Origin: Chlamydiota bacterium
GTDB lineage: Bacteria; Chlamydiota; Chlamydiia; Chlamydiales; JAAKFR01
Assembly: GCA_021772455.1 (NCBI GenBank)
Contig: JAJFLY010000017.1
Coordinates: 1 to 58,887 of the forward strand
Length of the DNA: 58,887 nucleotides
Direction of reading: 5' to 3'
In this document: piece after piece, positions 16,707 through 25,802 of the stretch
Numbering within the stretch: position 1 is the stretch's first letter
Layout of the letters: each line of letters opens with the position of its first letter
Made by a program: the position numbers and the translations under genes
The notes under the pieces: generated by a model
Told to the model about the DNA's origin: nothing
Database searches by the model: none
The model's input: the letters and a program-made list of their open reading frames with translations, nothing else

Positions 16707-18431
16707 TTATTTTATAGAAAGACCATCTAATTTACTAAACAAATTATCAATCTTTTCTTTATTAGTGGAAATTTGCTTAGACAATTTGGTAGAAAGAGGG
16801 ATATTTCCCTTCTCGGAGGCTATGACCAGTTCGTGGGTTTGCTTTTCAACAGCTGATTCAAGTGACATGATCTCTTTTTCGATAGAAGCGATCTCTCTTT
16901 TCAACCTCTTCTGCTCATCTCTTTGATTTTGTTTGAGTTTTGGTTTCTTAGCTGTTTCTTGCTCCCACCCCTCTCTTTCGAGAAAGAGATCATAGTCACC
17001 ATCGAAAATGTGTTGATTCCTCTCATGGCAGACGACAAGTTTTTGCGGCAAATCCCTTAAAATCATTTCACTATGACTTACAAGAATGATTGCTCCCTCG
17101 AAGAGTTCCATCGCAGCCATGAGGGCTTCGATCGATTCCATGTCGAGGTGGTTGGTGGGCTCATCGAGAAGGAGTAAATTGCAGGGGGAAGCGAGAATTT
17201 TCCCGAGCAGAACGCGGCTCCGCTCCCCACCAGAGAGGACACCGATTGTTTTTTTGGCAAGATCGCCCGAAAAGAGCATGATACCGCAGATGTTGCGCAC
17301 CTGGGCGACGCTTAAATGGGGCGCTGCGAGTGTAATCTCTTCTTCTACAGTCATTTTGGGGTGGAGGCGCTCGATATTGGATTGACCGAAGAAGCCGACC
17401 TTAACGTTGGGAGAGAGTTTGAGGTTCCCCTTGTTCGGTTGAAGGTCCTGGGCAAGCAAACGGAGTATTGTCGATTTTCCGCGCCCATTTTTCCCGATAA
17501 TCGCAATCCGTTCCCCTTTATCAATTGTGAGGTTAAGATCGGAAATCAAGCTCTCTTTTTTGTCGTAGGAAAAAGCGATATCTGTTGCTTCTAAGAGCCT
17601 TTTTCCAGGAAAGGGAGCATAGGGAAAGTTGAAATCGAGGTGGTGGAGTTTTGCAAGCTCCTCAAGGGCAGGCATCCGCTCTAATTGTTTTTTACGCGAC
17701 TGGGCTTGCGTCGCTTTGCTCGCTTTTCCTCCAAATCGGGTAATAAAGGACTCGACATGCCCACGTTTTTTTTCGAGATTAAGGCGAGTCTGCTCGTGAA
17801 CGCGCTCTTCCTCAAGAAGTTGCTCGTAAAATTTCCTCGTCCCCCCCTGGAGCTTCTTTACACTCTTTCGATGGACCCCGAGCGTGTGGGTTGTCACGTG
17901 ATCCATAAAATCTCTATCGTGCGAGATGAGGATACATTCACGTGGCCAGTTCTGCAAAAATTTGGTGAGCCACCGAATCGAGATGATGTCGAGGTAGTTT
18001 GTCGGTTCGTCGAGAAGCAAGCAGTCGGGCTCCTTGACAAGGACCTTGGCGAGGTGAATGCGGAGTTGGTAGCCGCCGGAAAAAAGGTGGGGGTCTTTGT
18101 AGAGATCCTCTTCTTTGAATCCAAGGCCAAACAAGATTTTTTCAACTTTATAAATCTGCTCAGGAGGCAAACCAAGAGCGGCATCTTCTATGACGGTTGG
18201 CTCTGTAAATTTCAGGTGTTGTGTTAGATAGCCGATCGAGTAGTCTTTGGGTTTGTCGACCGATCCCCCATCGCGCGTCTCCTCGCCGGTTATGAGGCGC
18301 AAGATCGTCGTCTTTCCCGAACCGTTGCGTCCAACAAGGCCACACCGATCGCCTTTATTGAGCTTAAAGCTCAAACCCTCTAAAACACTCTCTCCTCCAT
18401 AGGCTTTGGAAACATTACTAAACTGGAGCAT
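16707..18431 (-). CDS. ABC-F family ATPase (ribosome-associated type)
   Basis: This 574-residue protein has two ABC ATPase domains and no membrane segments. The first Walker A is GLVGRNGSGKTTIL, with signature LFSGGYQLR and Walker B CLLLDEPTNYLD. The second Walker A is AIIGKNGRGKSTIL, with signature VLSGGERSR and Walker B LLLLDEPTNHLD. A charged linker (ARTRLNLEKKRGHVE-like) separates them, and the C-terminus is a coiled coil (residues about 500-570). ABC-F proteins act on the ribosome in translation or antibiotic protection. I cannot assign the subfamily (Uup/YbiT-like). It overlaps ispG by 14 bases. Confidence 0.92.
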   Translation of the reverse strand: MLQFSNVSKAYGGESVLEGLSFKLNKGDRCGLVGRNGSGKTTILRLITGEETRDGGSVDKPKDYSIGYLTQHLKFTEPTVIEDAALGLPPEQIYKVEKILFGLGFKEEDLYKDPHLFSGGYQLRIHLAKVLVKEPDCLLLDEPTNYLDIISIRWLTKFLQNWPRECILISHDRDFMDHVTTHTLGVHRKSVKKLQGGTRKFYEQLLEEERVHEQTRLNLEKKRGHVESFITRFGGKASKATQAQSRKKQLERMPALEELAKLHHLDFNFPYAPFPGKRLLEATDIAFSYDKKESLISDLNLTIDKGERIAIIGKNGRGKSTILRLLAQDLQPNKGNLKLSPNVKVGFFGQSNIERLHPKMTVEEEITLAAPHLSVAQVRNICGIMLFSGDLAKKTIGVLSGGERSRVLLGKILASPCNLLLLDEPTNHLDMESIEALMAAMELFEGAIILVSHSEMILRDLPQKLVVCHERNQHIFDGDYDLFLEREGWEQETAKKPKLKQNQRDEQKRLKREIASIEKEIMSLESAVEKQTHELVIASEKGNIPLSTKLSKQISTNKEKIDNLFSKLDGLSIK

Positions 18432-20088
18432 CTATCCACCGTCCATGATTTTTAATCAGTTCGATTAGGCGATTGTCAGCTTCATCCATTTCAATATTGC
18501 GCTCGACACACTCTTTTCCAACATAAAGATCGATTTTTCCAGGGCGCGACCCAACATACCCAAAATCAGCGTCAGCCATCTCTCCTGGTCCATTGACGAT
18601 GCACCCCATAATCGCAATCCGCACACCTGCCAAGTGCTCTGTACGGGCACGAATTCGTGCCGAAACCTCTTGCAGCTCAAAAAGAGTCCGTCCGCACCCG
18701 GGACACGAAATAAATTCGGTCTTCGACTGGCGAATTCGCGCCCCCTGTAAAATAGCAAAGCTCAACGAAGTGGGTCCTTCAAGGCAAACACCCTCTCCAG
18801 CCCCATCGCAAAGAAGCGAGCCACAGTCAGCAGAAGCTTGAATCACCAAATCTTCCTCGTCACACGAATAGGCAAATTGCAAGATGACAGGCGTTTCAAT
18901 GTTGTGCGTGTAGAGCCACTCAAAAAAACGGCGTCCGTTTTGGACATAATTATTTGTTGGGGCAAAGAAAATCCTTTCCGGACGATCGGTGAGAATCTGC
19001 TCCCAATTGTTTTCAGTCACGATATAGGGATTGCGAATCACTTCGATTCCAGCTTTTATAAGCTTTTCTAGTTTAGGATGTTCAAAATCGACAAGCACGC
19101 CATCGACACGCCCAAGCTTTTTGAAAAAATCGGGAGCTTCGATCTCCTCTTGGGAAATAGTCGTAAAAACCAATCCCTCACGTCTTAGAGATCGCCGCCG
19201 CGGCAGTGGAGCCGGACTTGGCTGGATTTTAGCGATTCTTTTGCACGGATCGATCTCATTCCACGGATCCTCAGTAAGGGAGACACGAATCGTATCGCCA
19301 ATCCCATCGAGAAGAAGCGAGCCGATTCCAATAGCCGATTTCACACGTCCATCTTCTCCTTCACCCGCTTCTGTAACACCCAAATGGAGCGGATAGTCCC
19401 ATCCAAGGTGATTAAATTTTTCAACCAAAAGGCGGTATGCTTCAATCATCACAAGTGTGTTGCTCGCCTTCATCGAAAAAATCAGATCGTGGAAATCATG
19501 GTCGCGGCAAACACGTGTAAATTCGAGCGCTGATTCGACCATCCCAGCAGCCGTGTCACCGTAGCGGTTCATGATGCGGTCAGATAAAGAGCCGTGGTTG
19601 GTTCCAATTCGAATCGCTCGCTTCAAGCGCTTACACTTCTCGACAAGTGGACTAAATTTCTCTTCAATCTTTTTAATTTCAGCTGCATAAGTGGGATCGT
19701 CATATTCGATTATCTTGAACGAAGCCCGTTTATCTACAAAATTGCCTGGATTGATCCGTATCTTATCGGCAAATTCAGCCACAAGAAGTGCTGCAGGAGG
19801 GTAAAAGTGGATATCGGCGACAAGTGGGATTGTGTATCCCTTTTGGATGAGCCCCGATTTGATCGCTTCGCACGCTTCGGCCTCTTTTTTCCCCTGAACG
19901 GTCATTCGAGCAATCTCACACCCCGCATCAGCAAGGCGGATGATCTGATCGATGGTGGCAGCCACGTCGCGCGTATCGGAGGTCGTCATTGACTGGATCC
20001 GGATGGGATTATCCCCTCCAACTCCCACAGTGCCAATAAGTACCTCGCGCGTTTTGCGGCGCATCGTCTGATAAATCTTCTCGTCCAT
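18418..20088 (-). CDS. ispG: 4-hydroxy-3-methylbut-2-enyl diphosphate synthase (IspG/GcpE)
   Basis: This 556-residue enzyme works in the MEP isoprenoid pathway. N-terminal TIM-barrel blocks include GDNPIRIQSMTTSDT, VADIHFYP, and KIRINPGNF. The C-terminal [4Fe-4S] domain has CPGCGRTLFEL and GCIVNGPGEMADADFG with its conserved cysteines. The protein is much longer than the E. coli form (about 370) because of a middle insert of roughly 180 residues (about 290-450), as in chlamydial and plant-type GcpE. ABC-F gene coding begins inside its 3' end. Confidence 0.96.
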   Translation of the reverse strand: MDEKIYQTMRRKTREVLIGTVGVGGDNPIRIQSMTTSDTRDVAATIDQIIRLADAGCEIARMTVQGKKEAEACEAIKSGLIQKGYTIPLVADIHFYPPAALLVAEFADKIRINPGNFVDKRASFKIIEYDDPTYAAEIKKIEEKFSPLVEKCKRLKRAIRIGTNHGSLSDRIMNRYGDTAAGMVESALEFTRVCRDHDFHDLIFSMKASNTLVMIEAYRLLVEKFNHLGWDYPLHLGVTEAGEGEDGRVKSAIGIGSLLLDGIGDTIRVSLTEDPWNEIDPCKRIAKIQPSPAPLPRRRSLRREGLVFTTISQEEIEAPDFFKKLGRVDGVLVDFEHPKLEKLIKAGIEVIRNPYIVTENNWEQILTDRPERIFFAPTNNYVQNGRRFFEWLYTHNIETPVILQFAYSCDEEDLVIQASADCGSLLCDGAGEGVCLEGPTSLSFAILQGARIRQSKTEFISCPGCGRTLFELQEVSARIRARTEHLAGVRIAIMGCIVNGPGEMADADFGYVGSRPGKIDLYVGKECVERNIEMDEADNRLIELIKNHGRWIDAPV

Positions 20089-20110
20089 AGGAAACCTTTA
20101 AAAAAAAGAA

Positions 20111-20140
20111 TTGACTAACACCCAAGAGAACTATGATAAT
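20111..20140 (+). promoter_or_regulatory. Promoter for the chaperone/Mla unit
   Basis: TTGACT (20111-20116) is followed either by TATGAT (20132-20137, spacer 15) or GATAAT (20135-20140, spacer 18). Transcription would start near 20147, so the first possible ATG (20133) cannot be used. The start codon at 20184 is favoured. Confidence 0.55.
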
Positions 20141-20183
20141 GGATACAGGGTTTCCCAGAAAGGGAGAAATGTGGAGTGGACAC

Positions 20184-20621
20184 ATGGTACAGTACAGCTT
20201 TTGGGAGACGCTTCGCTACTTCAGCGAGAATCTGAAAGCGGCTCCCCCTGAAGAGGATGTGGAGGCGGGCGCAGTTGAGCTTGTCGTCGATCAGCTACAC
20301 ATCCACATCTCAAAAGGGGTCATGGATGGGAGTCTGAATATGATGATTCCGCTTGGATTGATTCTGCAACCGATGCGCGAATCTAGACTCAAAGAATTGG
20401 CAACGGGAAATTATTTGGGAGTCAATACAGGTGGCTGTACTCTTGCTTTTGATGAATCCGAAACCACACTCCAGCTAAATGTGAATACCACACCCACAAC
20501 CTCCCCACAGGAGAATTGGGAGTGGCTACATCGCTTACTGCATGTCGCAACCCAATGGAACAAAAAATTGGACAGTTGGGAGGAGTTTATTCCTCTCGCG
20601 TCTAAAAGAAGAGAGAGCTGA
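20184..20621 (+). CDS. CesT/Tir-like type III secretion chaperone candidate
   Basis: This 145-residue acidic protein begins MVQYSFWETLRYFSENL, then has alternating strands and helices ending in a helix (NWEWLHRLLHVATQWNKKL). Small size, acidity and an alpha-beta-beta-beta-alpha-beta-beta-alpha pattern (ELVVDQLHIHIS, LNMMIPLGLIL, TLAFDESETTLQLN) fit the CesT-like class of secretion chaperones. The start at 20184 is chosen because GGAG lies 7 bases upstream and the promoter ends at 20140. The next gene starts at its stop (TGATG), as chaperone-effector pairs usually do. The assignment is structural guesswork without a search. Confidence 0.55.
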   Translation: MVQYSFWETLRYFSENLKAAPPEEDVEAGAVELVVDQLHIHISKGVMDGSLNMMIPLGLILQPMRESRLKELATGNYLGVNTGGCTLAFDESETTLQLNVNTTPTTSPQENWEWLHRLLHVATQWNKKLDSWEEFIPLASKRRES

Positions 20622-21781
20622 TGAATATCCCGCCAGTAAGAGGTCCTGATGAAAGACCGGCTTCAAAGGAGCCCTTATCTTCAAATCCTTTTGGTGATAA
20701 ACAGGTTCCTTCAGGGGATTCCGCGCAAAGCCTTTGGGATGGACTTGTTCACTATGTGTTTTTTGGCTGGGTGGTTGCCTTCTTCAAACCTAAAAAAGAA
20801 AAAGATTTAGAGAAACAAATCACCGACAATTTTGACCAGGCACAACAGCTTCTAAATGGGCGCATCGATAAAAAATCTGAGGATGCCATTAAAACATTTT
20901 TCCGTGAGCAGAAAAACCCGTTAGAGGTTCAGAAAAAATGGGAGACTTTTTTAAATGAGGCTTTGCGCCTTCAAAATATGACGCCACGCCCTTTATCCCC
21001 ATCTCATTCGACACTTAGATTATCTGAATTACGTAAAAGTGTATTGGGATACGGGCTTGTTAAGGATACTCTTATCGACGCTCTTACTCAGGAAATTCTC
21101 TTTGTTACAATAATCAACAATATGCAACCATTTGAGGAAGAGCGCTCCGATTTCCATTCTTTCATTGAGGCTCCTTTTGCCCTTCAATTTAGGCATGAAC
21201 TATTAGGCAATACGATCGCAATCTTGATATCCGACCCTATGACAAAAGAAGTACGACGGATGGAGATCACCATCCCAGAAAATATAGATCCTAAGGATTT
21301 AGGAAGGTGGTTAAAAAATCCAAAGAGTCTAGACATTCCAACATGGATACAGTCTGCATACGTACCAAAAATAAAACGGGCATTTGCAGATACCATCTTC
21401 TCAATAAGCACCCCCCCAAAAAAAGCTCGAAAGGGAGAAATCTACTTTATTAATGGAGAGCTCTCCTACTCTCCGACAAGAGTCCAAAATGATCACCGAC
21501 TTGTTCCACATGCAGCAACATGTATTAAAAATGAAGGTGGTACTATTTCTCTATCCGGCATTCCTTGTGCCCAAGAAGATATCGAGGTCAAAACACTAAA
21601 GGTCAATGAGACCCAATTAGAGGTCGAATTTTCCCGAAATAACATCACACACACAGTACGCTATACTTTTGAACAAGGGGAGACTCTGGAAAAGCTCATA
21701 GTGCGGATTTGTCGCGATCACACTTTAGAGCGAGATATTATGCTCGCCACACTGAAATTTCAAGAAGGTGGGCAACTATGA
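20621..21781 (+). CDS. Unknown protein, candidate type III effector
   Basis: This 386-residue protein has no signal peptide. The first ~35 residues are Pro/Ser/Gly-rich and disordered (PPVRGPDERPASKEPLSS), typical of secreted type III substrates. A short hydrophobic patch (residues about 43-55, HYVFFGWVVAFF) and a Lys-rich helix follow, then mixed alpha/beta sequence. The start overlaps the chaperone-like gene by one base and the end overlaps the next small gene as ATGA. I recognise no domain. Position between two chaperone-like genes suggests export. Confidence 0.7.
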   Translation: MNIPPVRGPDERPASKEPLSSNPFGDKQVPSGDSAQSLWDGLVHYVFFGWVVAFFKPKKEKDLEKQITDNFDQAQQLLNGRIDKKSEDAIKTFFREQKNPLEVQKKWETFLNEALRLQNMTPRPLSPSHSTLRLSELRKSVLGYGLVKDTLIDALTQEILFVTIINNMQPFEEERSDFHSFIEAPFALQFRHELLGNTIAILISDPMTKEVRRMEITIPENIDPKDLGRWLKNPKSLDIPTWIQSAYVPKIKRAFADTIFSISTPPKKARKGEIYFINGELSYSPTRVQNDHRLVPHAATCIKNEGGTISLSGIPCAQEDIEVKTLKVNETQLEVEFSRNNITHTVRYTFEQGETLEKLIVRICRDHTLERDIMLATLKFQEGGQL

Positions 21782-21978
21782 GTACCGGAGGTGTTCAACC
21801 CCCAAGAGAGCCTGAAAAAGGGTCAGCACCTAAGGGTCTACCTTCAAGCAAGCTTGCTGAGCAAGTCCCTTCTAAAGGTGGCAGGCTTCTAGAAGCACCC
21901 ATTGCAGAAGAGTTACTGCATTCTGCTCCTTTAAAGTGGGAAGCCGCCGAATTTGTACTTGGTATCAATGATGTTTGA
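21778..21978 (+). CDS. Small Pro/Ser-rich protein, possibly secreted
   Basis: This 66-residue protein starts within the stop of its upstream neighbour (ATGA overlap) and ends inside the next gene. Its first half (QPPREPEKGSAPKGLPSSKLAEQVPS) resembles the N-terminus of the preceding protein (PASKEPLSSNPFGDKQVPS). This points to a shared secretion or chaperone-binding segment, or to a duplicated and shortened effector. The overlap on both sides supports that it is real. Confidence 0.55.
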   Translation: MSTGGVQPPREPEKGSAPKGLPSSKLAEQVPSKGGRLLEAPIAEELLHSAPLKWEAAEFVLGINDV

Positions 21979-22411
21979 AACGTTTTTACTTGAGCTTGCC
22001 AAAGTCCTCCACTTTCCGACACTTGCACCAGATGATAAGGGAGCCTGTCTCATTATCATGAAAGAGGGCGACATTCCCCTTTTGTTCGAACTCGATGAAA
22101 AGCTCGTCCCTAACAAAATTCTGGTTTCCACCCCCGTGATTGATTTTTCAATCGACAGACGTTCTGAAATCTATGAAATGTGTCTTACACTAAACAGCAA
22201 GTGCGAAGAGACGCTCTCAGTTAGGCCCGATGAAGATCTAATCTATTTGCATCGCCGCATTGCGGCCGAAATTCAGGCTGCCCAGCTGGAAATAATTGTA
22301 CAAGGCTTTCTTGCCCAAGTTGATCAGATCAAGAAGCATGTTGAAGAGCTTTTAAAAAAGGTTCCTAAACACTTGACCATCCCCCCTCACCCCTTCCCCA
22401 ATAAGGTCTAA
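21968..22411 (+). CDS. Second CesT-like secretion chaperone candidate
   Basis: This acidic protein of about 147 residues begins MMFETFLLELAKVLHFPTL, continues with strands (ACLIIMKEGDIPLLFELDE), and ends with a long helix (LHRRIAAEIQAAQLEIIVQGF) and a basic tail. The opening amphipathic helix followed by beta-strands is the classic SycE/CesT chaperone pattern. The exact start (21953, 21968 or 21971) is unclear; all overlap the previous gene. mlaE follows after 18 bases. The function is inferred from pattern and context. Confidence 0.55.
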   Translation: MMFETFLLELAKVLHFPTLAPDDKGACLIIMKEGDIPLLFELDEKLVPNKILVSTPVIDFSIDRRSEIYEMCLTLNSKCEETLSVRPDEDLIYLHRRIAAEIQAAQLEIIVQGFLAQVDQIKKHVEELLKKVPKHLTIPPHPFPNKV

Positions 22412-22429
22412 TTCGCTAAGATCGCGATA

Positions 22430-23224
22430 ATGAACTTCTACCTGGAAAAACTCTATACTTCCTTTGTTGGTGTTGGGATGTGGGCTTTTATGCTCGCCAG
22501 CACTTTTTGGGCGACCTTAAAACGTCCCCCTTCGTGGCCTCTCATCCTCGACCAGTTGTATAACATCGGACTTCTATCCCTTCCTGTTGTTGCAATCACA
22601 GGATTTTCAACAGGTCTTGTCTTGGCAGCTCAATCCTTCTATCAACTTGCCGACAAGGGGCTGGCAAGTGCAACAGGGCTTCTTGTTGGAAAAGGGATGC
22701 TGACAGAAATCGGCCCTGTGCTCACAGCCTTTATGATTACCGGGCGTGTTGGCTCCTCGATGACAGCTGTATTGGGAACGATGCAGGTGACCGAACAAAT
22801 CGATGCCCTTAAATCGATGGCTGTCAATCCCCTACGCTTCCTTGTCGCCCCACGCATTATTAGCAGCATGGCCATGCTTCCTGTTTTAACGATGTTCAGC
22901 GCAGTGATGGGAGTTTTTGGAGGGTATTTAATCTCTGTCTATCTATTTGGAATGACCTCCCAGGGTTACTTTGATCCCATGCCCGTTCATATCACCTATT
23001 TTGACATCTGGACAGGGCTGATAAAGGCGATCTGCTTCGGGTTTATTATCAGCACGATTGCATGTTATAAAGGGATCACGACACGTGGTGGGGCGGCAGG
23101 CGTTGGGCGTTCCACAACAACAAGCGTCGTCATCTGCTATTCCTATATTCTTATCGTTAATTTTGTTCTGACCGTTGCTCTCAATGTTGTCCATATCACT
23201 TTAGTAGAGAGGTATGGGTTTTGA
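22430..23224 (+). CDS. mlaE: MlaE-type permease of a phospholipid ABC transporter
   Basis: This 264-residue protein has about five to six transmembrane helices and the MlaE hallmark segments. These include VVAITGFSTGLVLAAQ, EIGPVLTAFMITGRVGSSM, ELGTM-like LGTMQVTEQIDAL and VNPLRFLVAPRI. MlaE with MlaF and MlaD moves phospholipids between the membranes to keep the outer leaflet asymmetric. It overlaps mlaF by 4 bases. Confidence 0.95.
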   Translation: MNFYLEKLYTSFVGVGMWAFMLASTFWATLKRPPSWPLILDQLYNIGLLSLPVVAITGFSTGLVLAAQSFYQLADKGLASATGLLVGKGMLTEIGPVLTAFMITGRVGSSMTAVLGTMQVTEQIDALKSMAVNPLRFLVAPRIISSMAMLPVLTMFSAVMGVFGGYLISVYLFGMTSQGYFDPMPVHITYFDIWTGLIKAICFGFIISTIACYKGITTRGGAAGVGRSTTTSVVICYSYILIVNFVLTVALNVVHITLVERYGF

Positions 23225-23970
23225 TCGAAGTGAAAGACCTTTGGAAAAGCTATAACGGCACCCCCGTCTTAAAAGGATTAAATCTCGAGGTAAAAGAGGG
23301 TGAGACCCTCGTTATTTTAGGGCGCTCAGGTTGTGGAAAAAGTGTGTTACTTCGCCAAATTTTAGGGCTTGAAAAACCTGATAAAGGTGAGATTCTTGTC
23401 AAAGGGGTCTGTATCTCAAAGCTGAAAGAGAGCGCCCTTTACCAAGCTATCCGTGAGATGGGAATGCTCTTTCAAGCCTCAGCACTTTTTGACTCTTTAA
23501 CAGTTGGTGAAAACACTGCTTTTTATTTAACGCAGCATAACCACCATACAGACAAAGAGAAAGAAGAGCTTGTTGCCGAAGCATTGAAGATGGTGGGGCT
23601 TGAGGGTAAACAAGAAGCACTTCCAGGAGACTTGTCGGGTGGAATGCGCAAACGAGCCGCTCTTGCCCGGTTAATTGTTTACCGCCCAAAAATTTTATTG
23701 TATGATGAGCCAACAACCGGACTCGATCCTATTACAGCGATGCAGATCAATGAGTTGATCGTTAAGACACAAAAAGAGCTCAATGCTACGAGCATTGTTG
23801 TGACACATGATATTTGCTCCGCCTTCCACGTTGCGGACAGGATTGCCTTGAATCATGAGGGCAAAATTGTCTATATCGCAACTAAAGAGGAATTTATTAA
23901 GATCGACGATCCGATTGTAAAAACGTTTTTGAAAAATGCGATACCAGATGGGGATTTATTGAATGGGTGA
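23221..23970 (+). CDS. mlaF: MlaF-type ATP-binding protein
   Basis: This 249-residue ABC ATPase has Walker A GRSGCGKSVLL, the Q-loop MLFQASALFDSLTV, signature LSGGMRKRAAL and Walker B ILLYDEPTTGLDP. The H-loop is VTHD. It starts with a TTG codon that overlaps the mlaE stop (TTGA), with GAGAGG about 8 bases upstream. No ATG is available at a sensible place. It powers the MlaE permease and overlaps mlaD by 8 bases. Confidence 0.95.
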   Translation: MIEVKDLWKSYNGTPVLKGLNLEVKEGETLVILGRSGCGKSVLLRQILGLEKPDKGEILVKGVCISKLKESALYQAIREMGMLFQASALFDSLTVGENTAFYLTQHNHHTDKEKEELVAEALKMVGLEGKQEALPGDLSGGMRKRAALARLIVYRPKILLYDEPTTGLDPITAMQINELIVKTQKELNATSIVVTHDICSAFHVADRIALNHEGKIVYIATKEEFIKIDDPIVKTFLKNAIPDGDLLNG

Positions 23971-25060
23971 CAAGTTCAAAGCATTCTGGCTGGGAATATT
24001 TATTATTGCAGGAATCGCCATTACCACGTGGCTGATCTTATTTCTCAAGCCCTCTGTTGGCGACGGAGACCTCAAACTAACCGCGCGCTTTTCGAACATC
24101 GAAAAAATTGAGGTCGGAACACGCGTCACCTTTGCCGGAAAACCTGTCGGTGAGGTGTCAAAGATCATAGAGGTGGAAGATCCACGTCAAAGCCCATCTG
24201 ATGAGTTTGGGAACCTCTACATCTACGAGCTCACCCTGAAGGTCGACTCTAGCGTCCACGTCTTCACCTACGATGAAATTATTTTCTCAACATCTGGCCT
24301 ACTTGGAGAAAAATCGATTGCGATTATCCCCAAAGCAGCTCCTCCTGGCGCCCCTCCTCCTCAAGAAGTTACCTATGAGGTCCTCTTTGCAAGATCAACC
24401 GACAAGCTCGAGGAAACCCTCAACCAAATTGGGCAGGTAGCCGATCGATTTGGTGATACCATGGATGGATTTAACACCTTCCTAACTGAGAATGCTCAAG
24501 ACTTCAATGTCGCCCTTAAATCCTTCTCAGCCACAGCAGATGAGATTACGCTCTTCATGTCCGATGCAAAAGAAGAGAAACTCGTCGAAAGAATGGGACG
24601 TAGCCTAGACAACATCCATTCTCTAACCGATCAGATTTCAAATGGTGAGGGAACATTAGGTCGTTTAATTAATAGCGATGCGTTCTACCTCCAGATCTCC
24701 GGTATGATGTGCAAAGTTGATACCCTGCTAAATGACATCAACAACTACGGCTTCCTTTTCCAGTACGATAAAGGGTGGCAGCGTAGTCGCACAGCCAAAA
24801 TGAACCGGATGAAACGACTCTGTACCCCTAACGATTTTTATCACTACTTTGACCGCGAAGTGTGTGAAATTTCGGTCTCTATCAATCGAGTCGGACAGAT
24901 GTTACAGACAATGGAATGTCGAGAAATCCCCATTGACAATGTATGTTTTGCAAAAGAATTCCGCGCTCTCATGAGCCAAGTCGAATGCTTACAAGACTCT
25001 CTAAAACTCTATACAGAAATGCTTCAAGGAGAGTACTGTCAGGATTGCAGCTGTCAATAA
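23963..25060 (+). CDS. mlaD: MlaD-type MCE-domain lipid-binding protein
   Basis: This 365-residue protein has one N-terminal membrane anchor (FWLGIFIIAGIAITTWLILF, residues about 8-27). A single MCE domain follows (LKLTARFSNIEKIEVGTRV, then FAGKPVGEVSKIIEV and STSGLLGEKSIAIIP). A long helical C-terminal part of about 220 residues includes several Cys near the end (GEYCQDCSCQ). E. coli MlaD has only about 180 residues, so the C-terminal half is an extension resembling longer MCE proteins. No mlaB or mlaC gene is adjacent. Confidence 0.92.
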   Translation: MGDKFKAFWLGIFIIAGIAITTWLILFLKPSVGDGDLKLTARFSNIEKIEVGTRVTFAGKPVGEVSKIIEVEDPRQSPSDEFGNLYIYELTLKVDSSVHVFTYDEIIFSTSGLLGEKSIAIIPKAAPPGAPPPQEVTYEVLFARSTDKLEETLNQIGQVADRFGDTMDGFNTFLTENAQDFNVALKSFSATADEITLFMSDAKEEKLVERMGRSLDNIHSLTDQISNGEGTLGRLINSDAFYLQISGMMCKVDTLLNDINNYGFLFQYDKGWQRSRTAKMNRMKRLCTPNDFYHYFDREVCEISVSINRVGQMLQTMECREIPIDNVCFAKEFRALMSQVECLQDSLKLYTEMLQGEYCQDCSCQ

Positions 25061-25069
25061 GAGAGGACC

Positions 25070-25639
25070 ATGGATATTATTCCCTATTCGCATCTTGAGA
25101 AAGGAACATTCTTAATTGCCACCCCTGACGTCGAGTCTGGGATCTTTTTTCGCAGCGTGCTGTTGCTATGCGAGCACAGCCCAAACGGTTCCTTTGGAAT
25201 TGTCATCAACAAGAATCTAGAGCTCGAGTTGCCCGAGGAGATCCTTAACTTGGAACAGCTCAACAACCCCAGCGTTGATATTCGATCTGGCGGCCCTGTC
25301 CAAACCAATCAAATGATGCTTGTTCACTCATCGAATAAAATACCTGAGCAAACCATCGAGATTTGCGAGGGCGTTTACTTAGGAGGAGACCTCCAGTTTC
25401 TTCAAGATGCAATTATTGAAGAAAATGGCCCCTCTCTTCGTCTCTGTTTTGGCTATGCTGGCTGGCAATCAGGTCAGCTTGAACGCGAGTTTCTTGACGG
25501 CGGATGGTATATCTGCCCTGCATCTTCTAAGCACATCTTTGAGACACCTCCTGAGAAATTGTGGCAAGAGCTCCTACGTGAGCTTGGAGGTAAGTATGCC
25601 ACCCTCTCGATGATCCCCGAAGATCTAACCCTAAATTAA
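25070..25639 (+). CDS. yqgE: YqgE/AlgH family protein
   Basis: This 189-residue protein has the family's blocks: [13 protein letters not shown] near the start, [36 protein letters not shown] and [14 protein letters not shown]. The biochemical role of YqgE/AlgH is not settled. It follows mlaD by 9 bases with GAGAGGA before its ATG, so it is probably co-transcribed with the Mla genes. Confidence 0.93.
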   Translation: MDIIPYSHLEKGTFLIATPDVESGIFFRSVLLLCEHSPNGSFGIVINKNLELELPEEILNLEQLNNPSVDIRSGGPVQTNQMMLVHSSNKIPEQTIEICEGVYLGGDLQFLQDAIIEENGPSLRLCFGYAGWQSGQLEREFLDGGWYICPASSKHIFETPPEKLWQELLRELGGKYATLSMIPEDLTLN

Positions 25640-25740
25640 ACTGAGTCTGTTGTAGGTTTTGAAATCTTTTTGCCGCAGTTGAGCGATCACTCGAATGAGA
25701 CAAAAATTTTCAAAGGCTAGATAAGAATCCAGGTAAATGA

Positions 25741-25769
25741 AAGCCCCTTTGGTGCTAGGCACCAAAAGG
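25741..25769 (-). terminator. Hairpin terminator after rpsI
   Basis: On the minus strand, CCCTTTTGGTGC-CTA-GCACCAAAGGGG forms a stable stem (about 11 pairs) followed by CTTTCATTT. It lies 34 bases after the rpsI stop and may also stop transcription arriving from yqgE. Confidence 0.75.
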
Positions 25770-25802
25770 GCGAGTACTCCAAGGAAAAGAGGAGGGGGAG
25801 TC

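Noticed and set aside
17685-18227. 180-codon plus-strand ORF inside the ABC-F gene
   Set aside because: Shadow of the well-supported minus-strand ATPase.
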